From positions 1-57,854 of the forward strand of contig CAVVVS010000054.1 in NCBI GenBank assembly GCA_963751355.1: a stretch of DNA of 57,854 nt. The letters are read 5' to 3'. Every line of letters begins with the position of its first letter. Position 1 is the stretch's first letter. Below are positions 17,124 to 26,998 of this stretch, one piece after another. The position numbers and the translations under genes are program-made. Below the pieces are notes generated by a model. The model made no database searches, was not told the origin of the DNA, and worked only from the letters and a program-made list of their open reading frames with translations. Source of the stretch: CAVVVS01 sp963751355. Its GTDB lineage: Bacteria > Bacteroidota > Ignavibacteria > Ignavibacteriales > Ignavibacteriaceae.

Positions 17124-18890
17124 ATGCACTTTAAAACTAGAACTCATACATGCGGTGAGCTGCGGGAAAATAATATTGGTGATAACGTTGTTTTAAACGG
17201 CTGGGTAGATACCAGGCGCGATTTGGGCGGATTAATTTTTATCGATTTGCGTGATCGTTACGGAATTACACAAGTGGTATTTGAACCCGGTTTTAATAAA
17301 GAGGCTCACGAAGCTGCCGGTGCACTTAGAAGCGAATTTGTAATTTCAATAGAAGGAAAAGTTAGGAAAAGACCCGAGGGGACGGAAAATCCCTCCCTTA
17401 TTACCGGGATGGTCGATATTATGGTTAATAAGCTAGTTATATTAAACGAAGCCAAAACACCTCCATTTCCTATTCAAGATAAACTTGATACAAGCGAGGA
17501 TGTAAGATTAAAATACAGATACCTAGATTTGCGCAGACCTTCCATCCAGAAAAATTTATTACTTCGTCACAAGATGTATCAAATAACCCGAAAATTCTTC
17601 GATGATAATAAATTCGTTGAGGTTGAGACTCCCGTATTAATGAAGAGTACTCCCGAAGGAGCAAGGGATTATCTCGTACCAAGCAGGCTTCATAAGGGAA
17701 AGTTTTATGCTCTTCCTCAATCACCGCAGACTTATAAACAGATATTAATGGTTTCCGGTTTTGACAGGTATTTCCAGGTTGTAAAGTGCTTCAGAGATGA
17801 GGATCTTCGTGCAGATAGACAGCCTGAGTTCACGCAGATAGATGTGGAAATGTCTTTTGTTGATCAGGAAAATATTTTTGAAATAGTAGAAGGTTTGATG
17901 AAAATCTTCTACAAGGAAATCTGGGACCGCGAGCTTCAATTACCTATTCCGCGTCTAACATTCGACGAAGCCATGGAAAAGTACGGCAGTGATAAACCGG
18001 ATGTAAGATTTGATCTTGAAATGGTAACATTAAACCATGTTTTTGAAAATACTTTATTTAAAGTTTTTCAGGAACAGATTAAAAATAACGGAATAATTTC
18101 AGGACTCATTGCACCCGGCTGCGGAGATTATACCCGCAATCAGCTCGATGTGTTGACCGACTTTGTGAAAAAACTTGGTGCCGGCGGACTTATCTGGATG
18201 AGAGTAAAAGAAGGTAATCTCGAAGCACCTGTCGCTAAATTTTTATCGGATGAGGAAAAGGAAAATCTTATTACTTCCTTAAATGCAAAAGACGGTGATC
18301 TTTTATTTATTCTTTCGGGTCCAAAACTAAAAGCATTGTCGATTATGGGCAGCCTCCGATTAGAAATGGCAAAACGGCTAAATCTTATTAAAGCGGGTGC
18401 CGAGCCAAAACTTCTTTGGGTAACTGATTTTCCTCTTTTCGAATGGGACGAACAAACACGGCGATATTATGCGATGCATCACCCGTTCACTTCACCGCAT
18501 CTTGAAGATGTGGATTTCATGGAATCGGACCCGGGCAGGGTTCGGGCAAGAGCATATGACCTCGTTCTGAACGGAAATGAAATTGCAGGCGGCAGCATTA
18601 GAATTCACAATTCGGAATTACAGGCAAAAATGTTTAAAGCATTAGGTATTAGTGATGAAGAGGCAAAATATAAGTTCGGCTTCCTTATGAACGCATTTAA
18701 ATACGGGGCACCTCCTCACGGCGGAATCGCATTCGGCTTTGACAGGATGGCTATGATTTTTGCAGGCGAGAATTCTATTCGTGAAGTTATTGCTTTTCCC
18801 AAAACGGCAAGCGGTATATCATTAATGGATGATGCTCCATCGACTGTCTCCGAGGAACAACTTACTGAACTTCATATAAAAGTCAGATGA
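17124..18890 (+). CDS. aspS: Aspartyl-tRNA synthetase, bacterial type
   Basis: 588 residues, the usual length for the bacterial enzyme that charges tRNA-Asp with aspartate. An N-terminal OB-fold anticodon-binding domain comes first (VVLNGWVDTRRDLGGLIFID). The class II catalytic core follows: motif 2 as FRDEDLRADRQPEFTQIDVE and motif 3 as GIAFGFDRMAMIFAG. Between them (about 285-425) is the GAD insertion domain that distinguishes bacterial from archaeal enzymes. TTAGGAG lies before the ATG. It stands alone, followed by a strong terminator. Confidence 0.97.
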   Translation: MHFKTRTHTCGELRENNIGDNVVLNGWVDTRRDLGGLIFIDLRDRYGITQVVFEPGFNKEAHEAAGALRSEFVISIEGKVRKRPEGTENPSLITGMVDIMVNKLVILNEAKTPPFPIQDKLDTSEDVRLKYRYLDLRRPSIQKNLLLRHKMYQITRKFFDDNKFVEVETPVLMKSTPEGARDYLVPSRLHKGKFYALPQSPQTYKQILMVSGFDRYFQVVKCFRDEDLRADRQPEFTQIDVEMSFVDQENIFEIVEGLMKIFYKEIWDRELQLPIPRLTFDEAMEKYGSDKPDVRFDLEMVTLNHVFENTLFKVFQEQIKNNGIISGLIAPGCGDYTRNQLDVLTDFVKKLGAGGLIWMRVKEGNLEAPVAKFLSDEEKENLITSLNAKDGDLLFILSGPKLKALSIMGSLRLEMAKRLNLIKAGAEPKLLWVTDFPLFEWDEQTRRYYAMHHPFTSPHLEDVDFMESDPGRVRARAYDLVLNGNEIAGGSIRIHNSELQAKMFKALGISDEEAKYKFGFLMNAFKYGAPPHGGIAFGFDRMAMIFAGENSIREVIAFPKTASGISLMDDAPSTVSEEQLTELHIKVR

Positions 18891-18916
18891 TTAGAAAAAA
18901 TATGTAATACAAAAAA

Positions 18917-18943
18917 CCGTGATAAAATTATCACGGCTTTTTT
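18917..18943. terminator. Bidirectional rho-independent terminator after aspS
   Basis: CCGTGATAA and TTATCACGG form a perfect 9-bp stem with a 2-base loop, with A-run before and T-run after. It can serve aspS and the convergent PEGA lipoprotein gene. Confidence 0.88.
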
Positions 18944-18959
18944 GCTATTTGAACGATTA

Positions 18960-19745
18960 TTATTTATTCGGGAACCTTTGGTCACCCTGTGTATCATTAT
19001 AAATCCAGGATACTTTTACCCATGCAGGATCTCCCGGTCCCGTGCCACCTCCAAAATTAACTATTTTGAATTTTGAATAATGCCCGTCCTGATCATAAAC
19101 AAAGTAATATTTAGAAGTATCTCTGTCATCATCTATTTTCTTTACCCAGCTTGAAGTTTTGGCAGGTGAACTAGCCCCGTCATATAAATTACTAGAGCTG
19201 GCAGCATAAAAATATGTTGCTCTGCTAAGACTTGTAGTTAGATCAGCACTTCGCAGATCGTAAGTAGGGGCAGTGTCCGAATAATAAAATAGATCTACTT
19301 TATCTTTGTTTGGAGCTGAACTGCCTATCCCTGAAGTAGAGCCATCTTTTAATATTAATCCGCTCGGCTGCTGTGCGGTGGTATTCGTTGTTTCATAAAT
19401 TTGTACCGGCCCATAAGACGAAGTTATTAAATTAGACGTTAATTGTACAAACTTTGAAGTTTGTAAACCAGCGGTAACACTAATACTCTGCAAAGTAGTA
19501 TCTCTATAACCTTGAAGTTTTAATGTTATATTATGAGAGCCGGGTTGTACGTTTGAAACACTATCGTTGGTAACTTTCCCGCTATTTACACCGTCAACCC
19601 AAATTTGTGCGCCGGTAGGTTGTGATTGAATATAAATGCTGCCTGTCTGGGGTGTAGGACTAACCGGATTATCAGTGTTATTATTGCATGAGTCTATTAT
19701 TAACACAGATATTAATAATATTGGAATAAAGATATATTTTTTCAT
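18960..19745 (-). CDS. PEGA-domain lipoprotein
   Basis: 261 residues. The signal peptide ends at IDSC (lipobox Cys about 20), followed by an N/T/P-rich linker. Residues about 36-105 form a PEGA domain: GSIYIQSQPTGAQIWVDG, then VQPGSHNITLKLQGYRD, a beta-sandwich common on bacterial surfaces. The C-terminal 150 residues are rich in Ser/Tyr/Asp and not recognised. It faces aspS across a shared terminator; the 161-aa lipoprotein gene lies 18 bases upstream on the same strand, so the two form a likely operon. Binding partner unknown. Confidence 0.8.
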   Translation of the reverse strand: MKKYIFIPILLISVLIIDSCNNNTDNPVSPTPQTGSIYIQSQPTGAQIWVDGVNSGKVTNDSVSNVQPGSHNITLKLQGYRDTTLQSISVTAGLQTSKFVQLTSNLITSSYGPVQIYETTNTTAQQPSGLILKDGSTSGIGSSAPNKDKVDLFYYSDTAPTYDLRSADLTTSLSRATYFYAASSSNLYDGASSPAKTSSWVKKIDDDRDTSKYYFVYDQDGHYSKFKIVNFGGGTGPGDPAWVKVSWIYNDTQGDQRFPNK

Positions 19746-19763
19746 ACTTGGTTTCCTTGTTAT

Positions 19764-20249
19764 TTATTGCTTTTTGAATTCAAAGTTATATTTGTTTCCG
19801 CCTACTGACATGGTGAATACACCGCTGAACTTCATGCCGTCATCCGAAATCTTTCCCGAATATTTTCCCTGATATCTGCTGTGCAGCAAATCTTTCATTT
19901 CCACTGCCATGGTTTTTGTATTTATTGTGCCGCTGACTTCCTGCTTTAGAGGTTGTCGATAATTAATAGTAATCTTCCCTTTGAAGTTTTCACCGGTTTG
20001 TTCGGTTATGCTTAAAATTGCAGAGCGCTTATCGAATAACCCGCGCCAGGTTCCGGTCATCTGCATTATTTCCGGTTTTACTGTCGTGGACGTATCTTTT
20101 TTTGATGCAGTCTGCTGTTCAACCGTTTTATCGGCAGGTGAATTTTTCTGTTTGGTTTTGCAGCCTGTAAATAATATTGCCGCAATTAAAAGAGACGGAA
20201 TAAAAAACAAGATAATATGATAGAACGAATTACTTCTTTTAATTTTCAT
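19764..20249 (-). CDS. Hypothetical lipoprotein (161 aa)
   Basis: The signal sequence ends in LFTGC (lipobox Cys about 30), then a K/S/T-rich linker to about residue 60. The remaining 100 residues form an all-beta domain (MTGTWRGLFDKRSAILSI, then FKGKITINYRQP, ending VGGNKYNFEFKK). This resembles small lipocalin/calycin-like domains that measure dietary or matrix ligands; I do not assign a family. Upstream partner of the PEGA lipoprotein gene, same strand, 18 bases apart. Confidence 0.65.
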   Translation of the reverse strand: MKIKRSNSFYHIILFFIPSLLIAAILFTGCKTKQKNSPADKTVEQQTASKKDTSTTVKPEIMQMTGTWRGLFDKRSAILSITEQTGENFKGKITINYRQPLKQEVSGTINTKTMAVEMKDLLHSRYQGKYSGKISDDGMKFSGVFTMSVGGNKYNFEFKKQ

Positions 20250-20752
20250 TATAAATTGTCTCCTAATTGATGGTTTATCTATAGATTAAATCCCCCCTCA
20301 ATAAAATAACTAATTTTTGTTAAACTAGCTAAGTTAAAAATTTTAAATTTGTCCGCTGCGATAGAGTATTCAAATAAAGTACAAATTTTAATGAATATGG
20401 CAATGATTCCCATTATATACTTATCAAAGTCTATTCGGTATGTCATGAGCCGGGGAAATAGAATATTATAGCAAATTTTTCAATCAATGAATAAGTCTGT
20501 TTTACAAATAAAAGCTCTATTGATAAAAGAAACATTTATCATCTATATTGCAATCCATGAGCTTAAATTTTCTTTTGTTTGCCCCTTGCAGATTTTTTTT
20601 CTTGTTTTCCAAATCAATCCCGGTGTCTAATAATCGCTCATTATAAACCCAGGAATAAAATTTACAAATGATTTTTATTTTAAGCTTATTAATATTATAA
20701 TTTTTATTGAAAAATTATAAAAATCTGAAAATATAAGCTTAATTTACCACAT
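20250..20752. other. Non-coding region, nothing recognised
   Basis: About 500 AT-rich bases between the end of amt and the start of the 161-aa lipoprotein gene, both on the minus strand. No gene, repeat or strong terminator was seen. Confidence 0.4.
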
Positions 20753-22114
20753 CTAGTTCTCTACAAATATTTCTTTGATTTTCTTTTCGAGACTGAAATC
20801 CGAGATCTCAACCGGTTCGATAATTGTTTCTCCGTGTTGACTAAGATCCAACCCCAGTAATTCTTGTTCCTCGGTAACTCTCAGCGGTGTTATCCAATTA
20901 GTTATTTGATAAAGAAAGAATGAACCTCCGAATGCAAAGGCGGATACAATTACGAGTCCGGATAATTGAGCAAGTAGCGTAGTAGTATGACCGTAGATTA
21001 ACCCCACTTTTTGAGCAAATACTGCCGTGAGAACCATACCAACCATACCGCCAAGACCGTGGCACGGGAAAACATCAAGAGTATCATCGAGAGTCGATTT
21101 TGACTTCCACGAAACTGCAAGGTTGCTGATTATACTTGCGACGGAACCGATAAAAATACTCGCCCCTACATCTACATAACCTGCAGCCGGAGTAATAGCA
21201 ACAAGACCGACTACCGCACCAACACAAGCGCCTAGTGCGGAAGGTTTGACGCCTCGCATTGCATCTAATAAAATCCACATTATAGCGGCAGCGGCGGAAG
21301 CCGTGTTAGTGGTCGCAAATGCTAAAACTGCAGTTTTATTTGCACCTAATGCCGAACCTGCATTAAATCCGAACCACCCGAACCAAAGCAGACCTGTTCC
21401 TAAAATTACATATGGTATATTTGCCGGACTGTGCTTTTCACCGTTTTGATGTGATTTTCTTCTGCCTAATTTTATAGCGCCTGCAAGTGCAGCCAGACCT
21501 GCTGAAATATGAACAACCGTACCGCCGGCAAAATCCAAAACTCCCATTTTTCTTAAAATACCGTCAGGATGCCAGGTCATGTGTGCTAACGGTGCATAAA
21601 TGAAGAGGCTGAATAAAATCATAAATATTAGGTAAGAAGAAAATTTTACTCTCTCCGCAAAGGAACCGGTTATTAAGGCGGGAGTAATAATAGCGAACTT
21701 GAGCTGAAATAAGGCAAACAACATTAGCGGAATTGTCGGTGCAAGCTGCGGATCAGTTTTTAGCCCGACTCCCCGAAACATAAAAAAGGTTAATGGATTT
21801 CCTATTACACCGCCGATATCCTTTCCGAAAGCAAGACTGAAACCGACTACGACCCAGAGAATACTTATTACGCCCATTGCAATAATACTCTGCAGCATCG
21901 TTGAAATAACATTTTTTGAACTTACCATTCCACCGTAAAAAAAGGATAACCCGGGAGTCATTAAAAGAACTAAACAGGTAGCGGTAAGCATCCACGCAAC
22001 ATCCGAAGCACTAATCGGTCCACCGGTTATTGTTTGCGGACTCACCGGCAGAAGCGCTCCAAGCAATGCTATTCCGAACATCACCGAAAAAGCTATTTTC
22101 CAAAAAGTTTTCAT
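20753..22114 (-). CDS. amt: Ammonium transporter Amt
   Basis: 453 residues with a cleavable-looking N-terminal signal and eleven expected membrane helices. Family signatures are present: GLSFFYGGMVSSKNVIS, the first pore histidine in GGTVVHISAGLAALAGA and the second in FPCHGLGGMVGM (the twin-His pair that conducts ammonium), and WFGFNAGSALGANK. It imports ammonium under nitrogen limitation. No glnK/P-II gene lies beside it, unlike most amt loci, so regulation by P-II, if any, comes from elsewhere. Confidence 0.95.
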   Translation of the reverse strand: MKTFWKIAFSVMFGIALLGALLPVSPQTITGGPISASDVAWMLTATCLVLLMTPGLSFFYGGMVSSKNVISTMLQSIIAMGVISILWVVVGFSLAFGKDIGGVIGNPLTFFMFRGVGLKTDPQLAPTIPLMLFALFQLKFAIITPALITGSFAERVKFSSYLIFMILFSLFIYAPLAHMTWHPDGILRKMGVLDFAGGTVVHISAGLAALAGAIKLGRRKSHQNGEKHSPANIPYVILGTGLLWFGWFGFNAGSALGANKTAVLAFATTNTASAAAAIMWILLDAMRGVKPSALGACVGAVVGLVAITPAAGYVDVGASIFIGSVASIISNLAVSWKSKSTLDDTLDVFPCHGLGGMVGMVLTAVFAQKVGLIYGHTTTLLAQLSGLVIVSAFAFGGSFFLYQITNWITPLRVTEEQELLGLDLSQHGETIIEPVEISDFSLEKKIKEIFVEN

Positions 22115-22660
22115 TTTTCTTCTATATTATTAATGCGAACATAAATAAATTTAGGTATTTTGTCAATATTAATTTAATAATTAAGGCTAATGTTGTAATA
22201 AGCCTACTATTTAATAGGACAAATATCATATTTGCTTAATTTAGTATAAAAATATTACCTGAATTATTGTGTTAATAAGGCAGAGTTACCAATTTATAAG
22301 CGGAAGGGAGTATAATATCTCATTTACATTTTTGTTTTTTGCCAAAATTAGATTGAAGCATTGACGCATGTTCTGTATGATTTTGAACTTACGAATTCAT
22401 TTAACCTTTGATGCCTGTACTCCCCTTTGGGGTTTTGCCGTGCTAAAGATCCTGATTTATAGTTTATCGCCATGGCGGGTTTATACTAGAGGGAATTATT
22501 AATTATTTATGAGTTAACACAAATAAACTTATAATCATTCACAGTTATTGGCTTGGTTGTGCAAAGTTGAATGAATTCGGTTAAAATAGGGTTTATTTAT
22601 TCGGATGCATAAGAAGTATCAGCAATTTATTTCGTAATGGAAATTAATAAATTTATCAAC
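22115..22660. other. Non-coding region upstream of amt
   Basis: 546 bases without a supported gene. A short CCCC-TTT-GGGG hairpin followed by TTTT occurs near 22,424-22,438 and could be a weak terminator for hemH or a leader element of amt; I cannot decide. Otherwise AT-rich. Confidence 0.35.
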
Positions 22661-23680
22661 TTAATTATCCAGTACAATATTTTTTAACGCATTAATCCAC
22701 ACAGGGTTATCATTCAGGCTCTCTACTAATTGCAGCTCTGTTCCGCCGTTCTCTATAAATAAATTTTTATATTCGTATCCAATTTCAACCGTCGTCTCAA
22801 GACAATCGGCAACGAAAGCCGGGCTGAATACGAGTAACTTCTTTACATCTTCTTTTGCTTTTTCAATTATAATTTTATCCGTAAAAGGCTCAAGCCATTT
22901 TTTATCTAACCGCGATTGAAAGCACACAGTATATTTATCCTCCGGGATATTTAATTTTGCCACCAGCAGCCGCGTAGTTTCATAACATACTGCTTTATAG
23001 CAAAACTTATTTTCTTCATTAATTTCATTTTCGCAGTTAAAATCTTTGCATGTTTTCCCTTCGGGATGAACTTTGTCGACTTGCCTTACCGGCAACCCGT
23101 GAAAGCTGAACAGAACGTGATCATAATCTTCTATTTTATATTGCCTTGCCCTTTCCGCAAAACTGTCGAGAAAAAACGGGTTAGTGTAAAAACCATTAAT
23201 AATTTTTATATTCGGGATGACCCACCAGTCACTGATAATTTTAATTGCTTTTTCAATTGCCGAACCCGTGCTTGCAGATGCATACTGCGGAAACAGGGGA
23301 AGAATAATTATCTTATTATAATTGTCCTTTTGCATCTTTTTTAACACTGATTCAAGCGAGGGGTTTTGATACCGCATAGCAAGTTCAACTTTATAATTTT
23401 CACCTAATTTTTTCTGCAGAAGATTTTTCACATTTTCACTGTAAATTAAGAGCGGAGAACCGTTTTCGGTCCACAAGCGCTGATAAATTTTCGCTGATTT
23501 CGGTGCGCGGAACGGAACGATGATTACATTAACCAATATTTTCCTGATGAGCCATGGGATATCAATGACTCGTGGGTCATTAAGAAATTCACTTAAATAT
23601 TTTCTTACATCTCTAACCGACGGACTGTCCGGCGTACCCAACTGAATAAGTAATACTCCAACTTGCGGTTTCATATTCAT
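22661..23680 (-). CDS. hemH: Ferrochelatase
   Basis: 339 residues, normal length. It inserts ferrous iron into protoporphyrin IX (or acts as coproporphyrin ferrochelatase), the last or near-last step of heme synthesis. Visible signatures are GVLLIQLGTPDSPSVRDVRKYL at the N-terminus, ASASTGSAIEKA, the catalytic histidine in VLFSFHGLPVRQVDK and the C-terminal ETTVEIGYEYKNLF with the conserved glutamate. Two in-frame ATGs 6 bases apart could start it; neither has a strong Shine-Dalgarno. No other heme gene is adjacent. Confidence 0.95.
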   Translation of the reverse strand: MNMKPQVGVLLIQLGTPDSPSVRDVRKYLSEFLNDPRVIDIPWLIRKILVNVIIVPFRAPKSAKIYQRLWTENGSPLLIYSENVKNLLQKKLGENYKVELAMRYQNPSLESVLKKMQKDNYNKIIILPLFPQYASASTGSAIEKAIKIISDWWVIPNIKIINGFYTNPFFLDSFAERARQYKIEDYDHVLFSFHGLPVRQVDKVHPEGKTCKDFNCENEINEENKFCYKAVCYETTRLLVAKLNIPEDKYTVCFQSRLDKKWLEPFTDKIIIEKAKEDVKKLLVFSPAFVADCLETTVEIGYEYKNLFIENGGTELQLVESLNDNPVWINALKNIVLDN

Positions 23681-24009
23681 TTCTACTTTATTTCTATATG
23701 TTTCAAATTCCGAAAGATAATTTTCATTTAAAATAACTTAACAAATCTTTCTTTAGAAAAGTTATATACTTGGTTAAGAATTTTAAATATATATAAAACT
23801 TATTCAAATCTAAGATAAAAAGTTTACAGGCAAAAGAAGAAATCGTAAATATTGTTAAGCTTCCGGTATTTTCTTTAAAGGAAACCTAAATGGAGGTTTT
23901 TAAAGAAATTGAATTAACTTTTAAACATATAATTTTTCCGTTTATTATTAATAAACTATTTCGAAGTCATAAAAAATCGGCATCACTCAATTAATCAATT
24001 ATGTATATT
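23681..24009. other. Non-coding region, nothing recognised
   Basis: About 330 AT-rich bases between hemH and a small minus-strand gene; no repeats or terminators identified. Confidence 0.4.
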
Positions 24010-24228
24010 TTATTTTACTGAAACTGTCGCAGTTGTCCATCCGTTTTCTGTCTCAGCTGAATAATCATAGCCAACTTCCTCCACGAAAACCGGGCACAAA
24101 ATTGATTCCCAAGCTGCCATTTCTTTGTCGGTTACACCAGAAGTTTGGCTGAACATCTTAGGGCCATACAACCCATATTGATTCATTTTAAATTCTACGA
24201 AGTGATCAGATGCTTTAATGATATTCAT
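24010..24228 (-). CDS. Small hypothetical protein (72 aa)
   Basis: A soluble 72-residue protein with balanced composition (NIIKASDHFVEFKMNQYGLY near the start, WTTATVSVK at the end). No signal, membrane segment or known motif. The coding-like composition and clean stop argue that it is real, but the ribosome binding site is weak and I recognise no family. It is isolated, with over 300 empty bases on both sides. Confidence 0.45.
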   Translation of the reverse strand: MNIIKASDHFVEFKMNQYGLYGPKMFSQTSGVTDKEMAAWESILCPVFVEEVGYDYSAETENGWTTATVSVK

Positions 24229-24554
24229 TTTAAAGTCTTTATCCGTCTGAAAGTTTTTATGGCTATTTAATAAAATTATGGTTATTGGTTAAAAATCTCT
24301 TTACTTTTCGAAAGTAATTTTTATCATATCGTCTTGCAATACGAAGGAGAAAAGGGGAACTCGCATTTAATTTTTCTTAGTAATATAAGCTGAACTCCAA
24401 CATATCATTTTTGATTACTATTGTTGGAATTTACGATTAACTCCTATTTCACAAAATTGATACTTTTTGGAAACAGACTTATAATAGGCGATGAATATTC
24501 CGTTTAATTCTGAATTTTCTTTGTAGAATTTTAATTTTTAAACTTGGAGGTGCA
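24229..24554. other. Non-coding region upstream of the peptide transporter
   Basis: 326 AT-rich bases between divergent genes. Presumably holds both promoters; no specific element could be placed. Confidence 0.4.
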
Positions 24555-26057
24555 ATGTTCAAAGGACATCCTAGAGGTTTATATGTTTTGTTCTTCACGG
24601 AGATGTGGGAACGGTTCGGATTCTATACAATGCTTTCCGTTTTTGTTTACTACCTCGGAGAAAATTTTAAATGGGATGCTGCGACTGTTACTAATGTTTA
24701 CGGTATATTTCTGGCTGCTGTATATTTTACCCCTGTTGCAGGGGGTTGGATAGCAGATAATCTCTTAGGATACGGTAAGACTATTATAATCGGCGCTATT
24801 ACTATGGCTATCGGGTACGCGTTATTGGCCATCCCCACCAGCGCCCCGGTTCAAGTTTTTATAGCACTTGTAGTAATTGCTGTCGGCAACGGGTTATTTA
24901 AAGCAAACATTTCCGTTTTAGTGGGAAATTTATATGCACACACCCAGGGTTCTCTGAAGGATGCCGGATACAATATTTTTTATATGGGAATAAATATCGG
25001 TGCTTTTTATGCGCCGATGGCAGCCGCGGGCATTAGAAGATATTTTATGGAAAATTATAATGTTACCTTAGCTCAGGGATATAATGCTGCATTTGCTGTT
25101 GCTGCCATAGGTATGGTTGTATCTCTGATAATATTCACTCTCCTAAGAAAATTCTATGTTGATGCGGATTATCGTTCCCGGCAAAAAATGAATACCGATA
25201 AAGACGTAGTGCTGTCAAAAGGACAGCAAAAAGAGAGGGTAATAGCGTTATTAACAATTTTTGCTATAGTAATTTTCTTTTGGATGTCTTTTCATCAAAA
25301 CGGTGCTGCGTTGTCATTATTCGCCAGAGACTATACGGATAAGATTGTCGGCAATATAACGTATATACTTTTTGATATTTTAGGATTACATGCATTGCTT
25401 GCTCTCTTGCTAGGTGGTGCGGTAGTAATAAATAGAAAAACTTCTGCAAAAACTAAGGGAATCGGAGCGGCATTTGCTATTGCCGGTATTGCGATTTTAA
25501 TTTATAAAATAAATTCACTTTCGGGGGAAAACACTATTGCCCCGGAACAATTCCAGTCGTTTAACCCGATGTTTATAGTACTTCTTACTCCGCTGATTGT
25601 CGGGATGTACTCTTTTCTGAATAGAAAAGATAAAGAACCTAGTTCTCCGGCAAAAATAGGAATCGGTATGTTAATCACCGCCCTTTCATTTGTAATTATG
25701 GTAATTGCTTCGCAAGGATTAGCCAGCGTTCATTCACTAAGCGGTGCAGGCTCTCCGGAAACCGTTTCATCATATTGGTTAATCGGAACGTATTTTACAA
25801 TAACTATTGCCGAACTTAATTTAAGTCCGATGGGCCTGTCCTTCGTTTCAAAAGTTGCTCCGCCTCAAATGAAGGGATTAATGATGGGAGGTTGGTTCGG
25901 TGCCACCGCCGTTGGTAATTATCTCTCCGGTTTTGTGGGAAGATTCTATCAAAATTGGGAGCTCTGGCAATTCTTTTTACTTTTAGTTACTACTTCACTA
26001 ATCGCTGCGGGATTGGTATTAATATTTCTCAAAAAACTGAAACATGCTACCCGTTAA
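24555..26057 (+). CDS. Proton-dependent oligopeptide transporter (POT/PTR family)
   Basis: 500 residues; GGAGG lies 4 bases before the ATG. Signatures of the POT family of the major facilitator superfamily: LFFTEMWERFGFYTM on helix 1 (the E-x-x-E-R-F proton-coupling motif), GGWIADNLLGYGKTI after helix 2, and the PTR2 box NIFYMGINIGAFYAP. Multiple membrane helices continue to the C-terminus (ELNLSPMGLSFVSKVAP is also typical). It imports di- and tripeptides with protons across the inner membrane. No peptidase gene is adjacent. A hairpin repeat lies 20 bases past the stop. Confidence 0.94.
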   Translation: MFKGHPRGLYVLFFTEMWERFGFYTMLSVFVYYLGENFKWDAATVTNVYGIFLAAVYFTPVAGGWIADNLLGYGKTIIIGAITMAIGYALLAIPTSAPVQVFIALVVIAVGNGLFKANISVLVGNLYAHTQGSLKDAGYNIFYMGINIGAFYAPMAAAGIRRYFMENYNVTLAQGYNAAFAVAAIGMVVSLIIFTLLRKFYVDADYRSRQKMNTDKDVVLSKGQQKERVIALLTIFAIVIFFWMSFHQNGAALSLFARDYTDKIVGNITYILFDILGLHALLALLLGGAVVINRKTSAKTKGIGAAFAIAGIAILIYKINSLSGENTIAPEQFQSFNPMFIVLLTPLIVGMYSFLNRKDKEPSSPAKIGIGMLITALSFVIMVIASQGLASVHSLSGAGSPETVSSYWLIGTYFTITIAELNLSPMGLSFVSKVAPPQMKGLMMGGWFGATAVGNYLSGFVGRFYQNWELWQFFLLLVTTSLIAAGLVLIFLKKLKHATR

Positions 26058-26076
26058 ATAAAAATTAAATGTTTGT

Positions 26077-26100
26077 AGAGACGCATCGCCATGCGTCTCT
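26077..26100. repeat. REP-like hairpin after the peptide transporter gene
   Basis: AGAGACGCAT and ATGCGTCTCT pair perfectly around CGCC. TGTAGAGACGCA...TGCGTCTCT elements are dispersed in many Bacteroidota-type genomes. It may also act as a transcript end, although no T run follows. The surrounding gap 26058-26383 has no other feature. Confidence 0.6.
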
Positions 26101-26383
26101 TATCAAATAAATAAAAATGCTTTTAATACCCCAGACTATTTTTTAATATAAATAAAAGCCTGTTCAATACATTTAAAGTAATTCTATCAATAGTGTTCAC
26201 ACTTTCAAACCGTGTGCGATGTATCTCACCAGTAAAATTTGATTAGGTTCAATTATTTCTTCAATATCATCCTTTTCCGGGAATTACTGCTCGTACTTAA
26301 ATGAAATATTTTGAATCCTTTTGAAGTAAATTGTATCGTATGTTTATGAATAATTGCAAAACTTTGATAATTATAAAGGTTAT

Positions 26384-26770
26384 ATGACAACATCACAAAT
26401 TTTTCTGCTTGTTTTAGGGGGAATGCTGATTTTTTTCTACTTGAAGAAGTTTCTAACTACGCGTTCCTTAACTCAATACGAGCCTGAAGAAGCGGTGAGG
26501 AAAATTAAAGATAGAAATTCAATAATGCTGGATGTAAGAACTCCGAAAGAAAGAAAAGAACAGCAGATAAAAGGTTCTATCCATATACCTTTGTATGAAC
26601 TTAAGGGGCGTGCGCATGAATTGAACAAATATAAAGATAAAGAAGTTATTTGTTATTGCAGAAGCGGAAATAGAAGTGTTACCGCAGCAGTAAAACTAAA
26701 AAAAATGGGATTTAACAGCGCAAACTTAAAAGGCGGAATAATAAGATGGAATTCAAGAAATCACAGGTAA
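26384..26770 (+). CDS. Membrane-anchored rhodanese-like sulfurtransferase
   Basis: The ATG at 26384 has AAAGG 6 bases upstream; an upstream in-frame TTG lacks one. 128 residues: a membrane helix at about 3-21 (SQIFLLVLGGMLIFFYL), then a single rhodanese domain. The domain has IMLDVRTPKERKEQQIKGSI and the active-site loop YCRSGNRS with the catalytic cysteine, ending GGIIRWN. It would carry persulfide sulfur at the membrane. First gene of a redox operon; its 3' end overlaps the next gene by 25 bases. Confidence 0.88.
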   Translation: MTTSQIFLLVLGGMLIFFYLKKFLTTRSLTQYEPEEAVRKIKDRNSIMLDVRTPKERKEQQIKGSIHIPLYELKGRAHELNKYKDKEVICYCRSGNRSVTAAVKLKKMGFNSANLKGGIIRWNSRNHR

Positions 26771-26964
26771 TATGGACCTGGCTGAAAAGAATTTTTCCCC
26801 CGCTTCTTGGTGCTGCAGGCGGCTTTCTTTATTATTCTTTTGTCGGTTGTACATCGGGAACATGTCCCATTACAAGTAATCCCTGGTCGAGCACCGTAGT
26901 AGGAATTATAATTGGAGCTGCTTTTATTCCTAAAACAAGTACAAAGAAAAGAGAAACCAGTTAA
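26746..26964 (+). CDS. Small membrane protein, DUF6132-like
   Basis: 72 residues with two hydrophobic helices. The first ends in FLYYSFVGCTSGTCPITSNP, a conserved Y-x-x-V-G-C-x-x-G-x-C-P-I motif with two cysteines at the membrane face. The second is VVGIIIGAAFIP. Proteins of this kind accompany rhodaneses and thioredoxins in Bacteroidota. A role in sulfur or thiol transfer is inferred from the cysteines and the context. Translation is probably coupled to the rhodanese gene through the 25-base overlap. Confidence 0.75.
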   Translation: MEFKKSQVIWTWLKRIFPPLLGAAGGFLYYSFVGCTSGTCPITSNPWSSTVVGIIIGAAFIPKTSTKKRETS

Positions 26965-26998
26965 ATTATAAAATTCAGATTAATTACGAGAAATAAAT

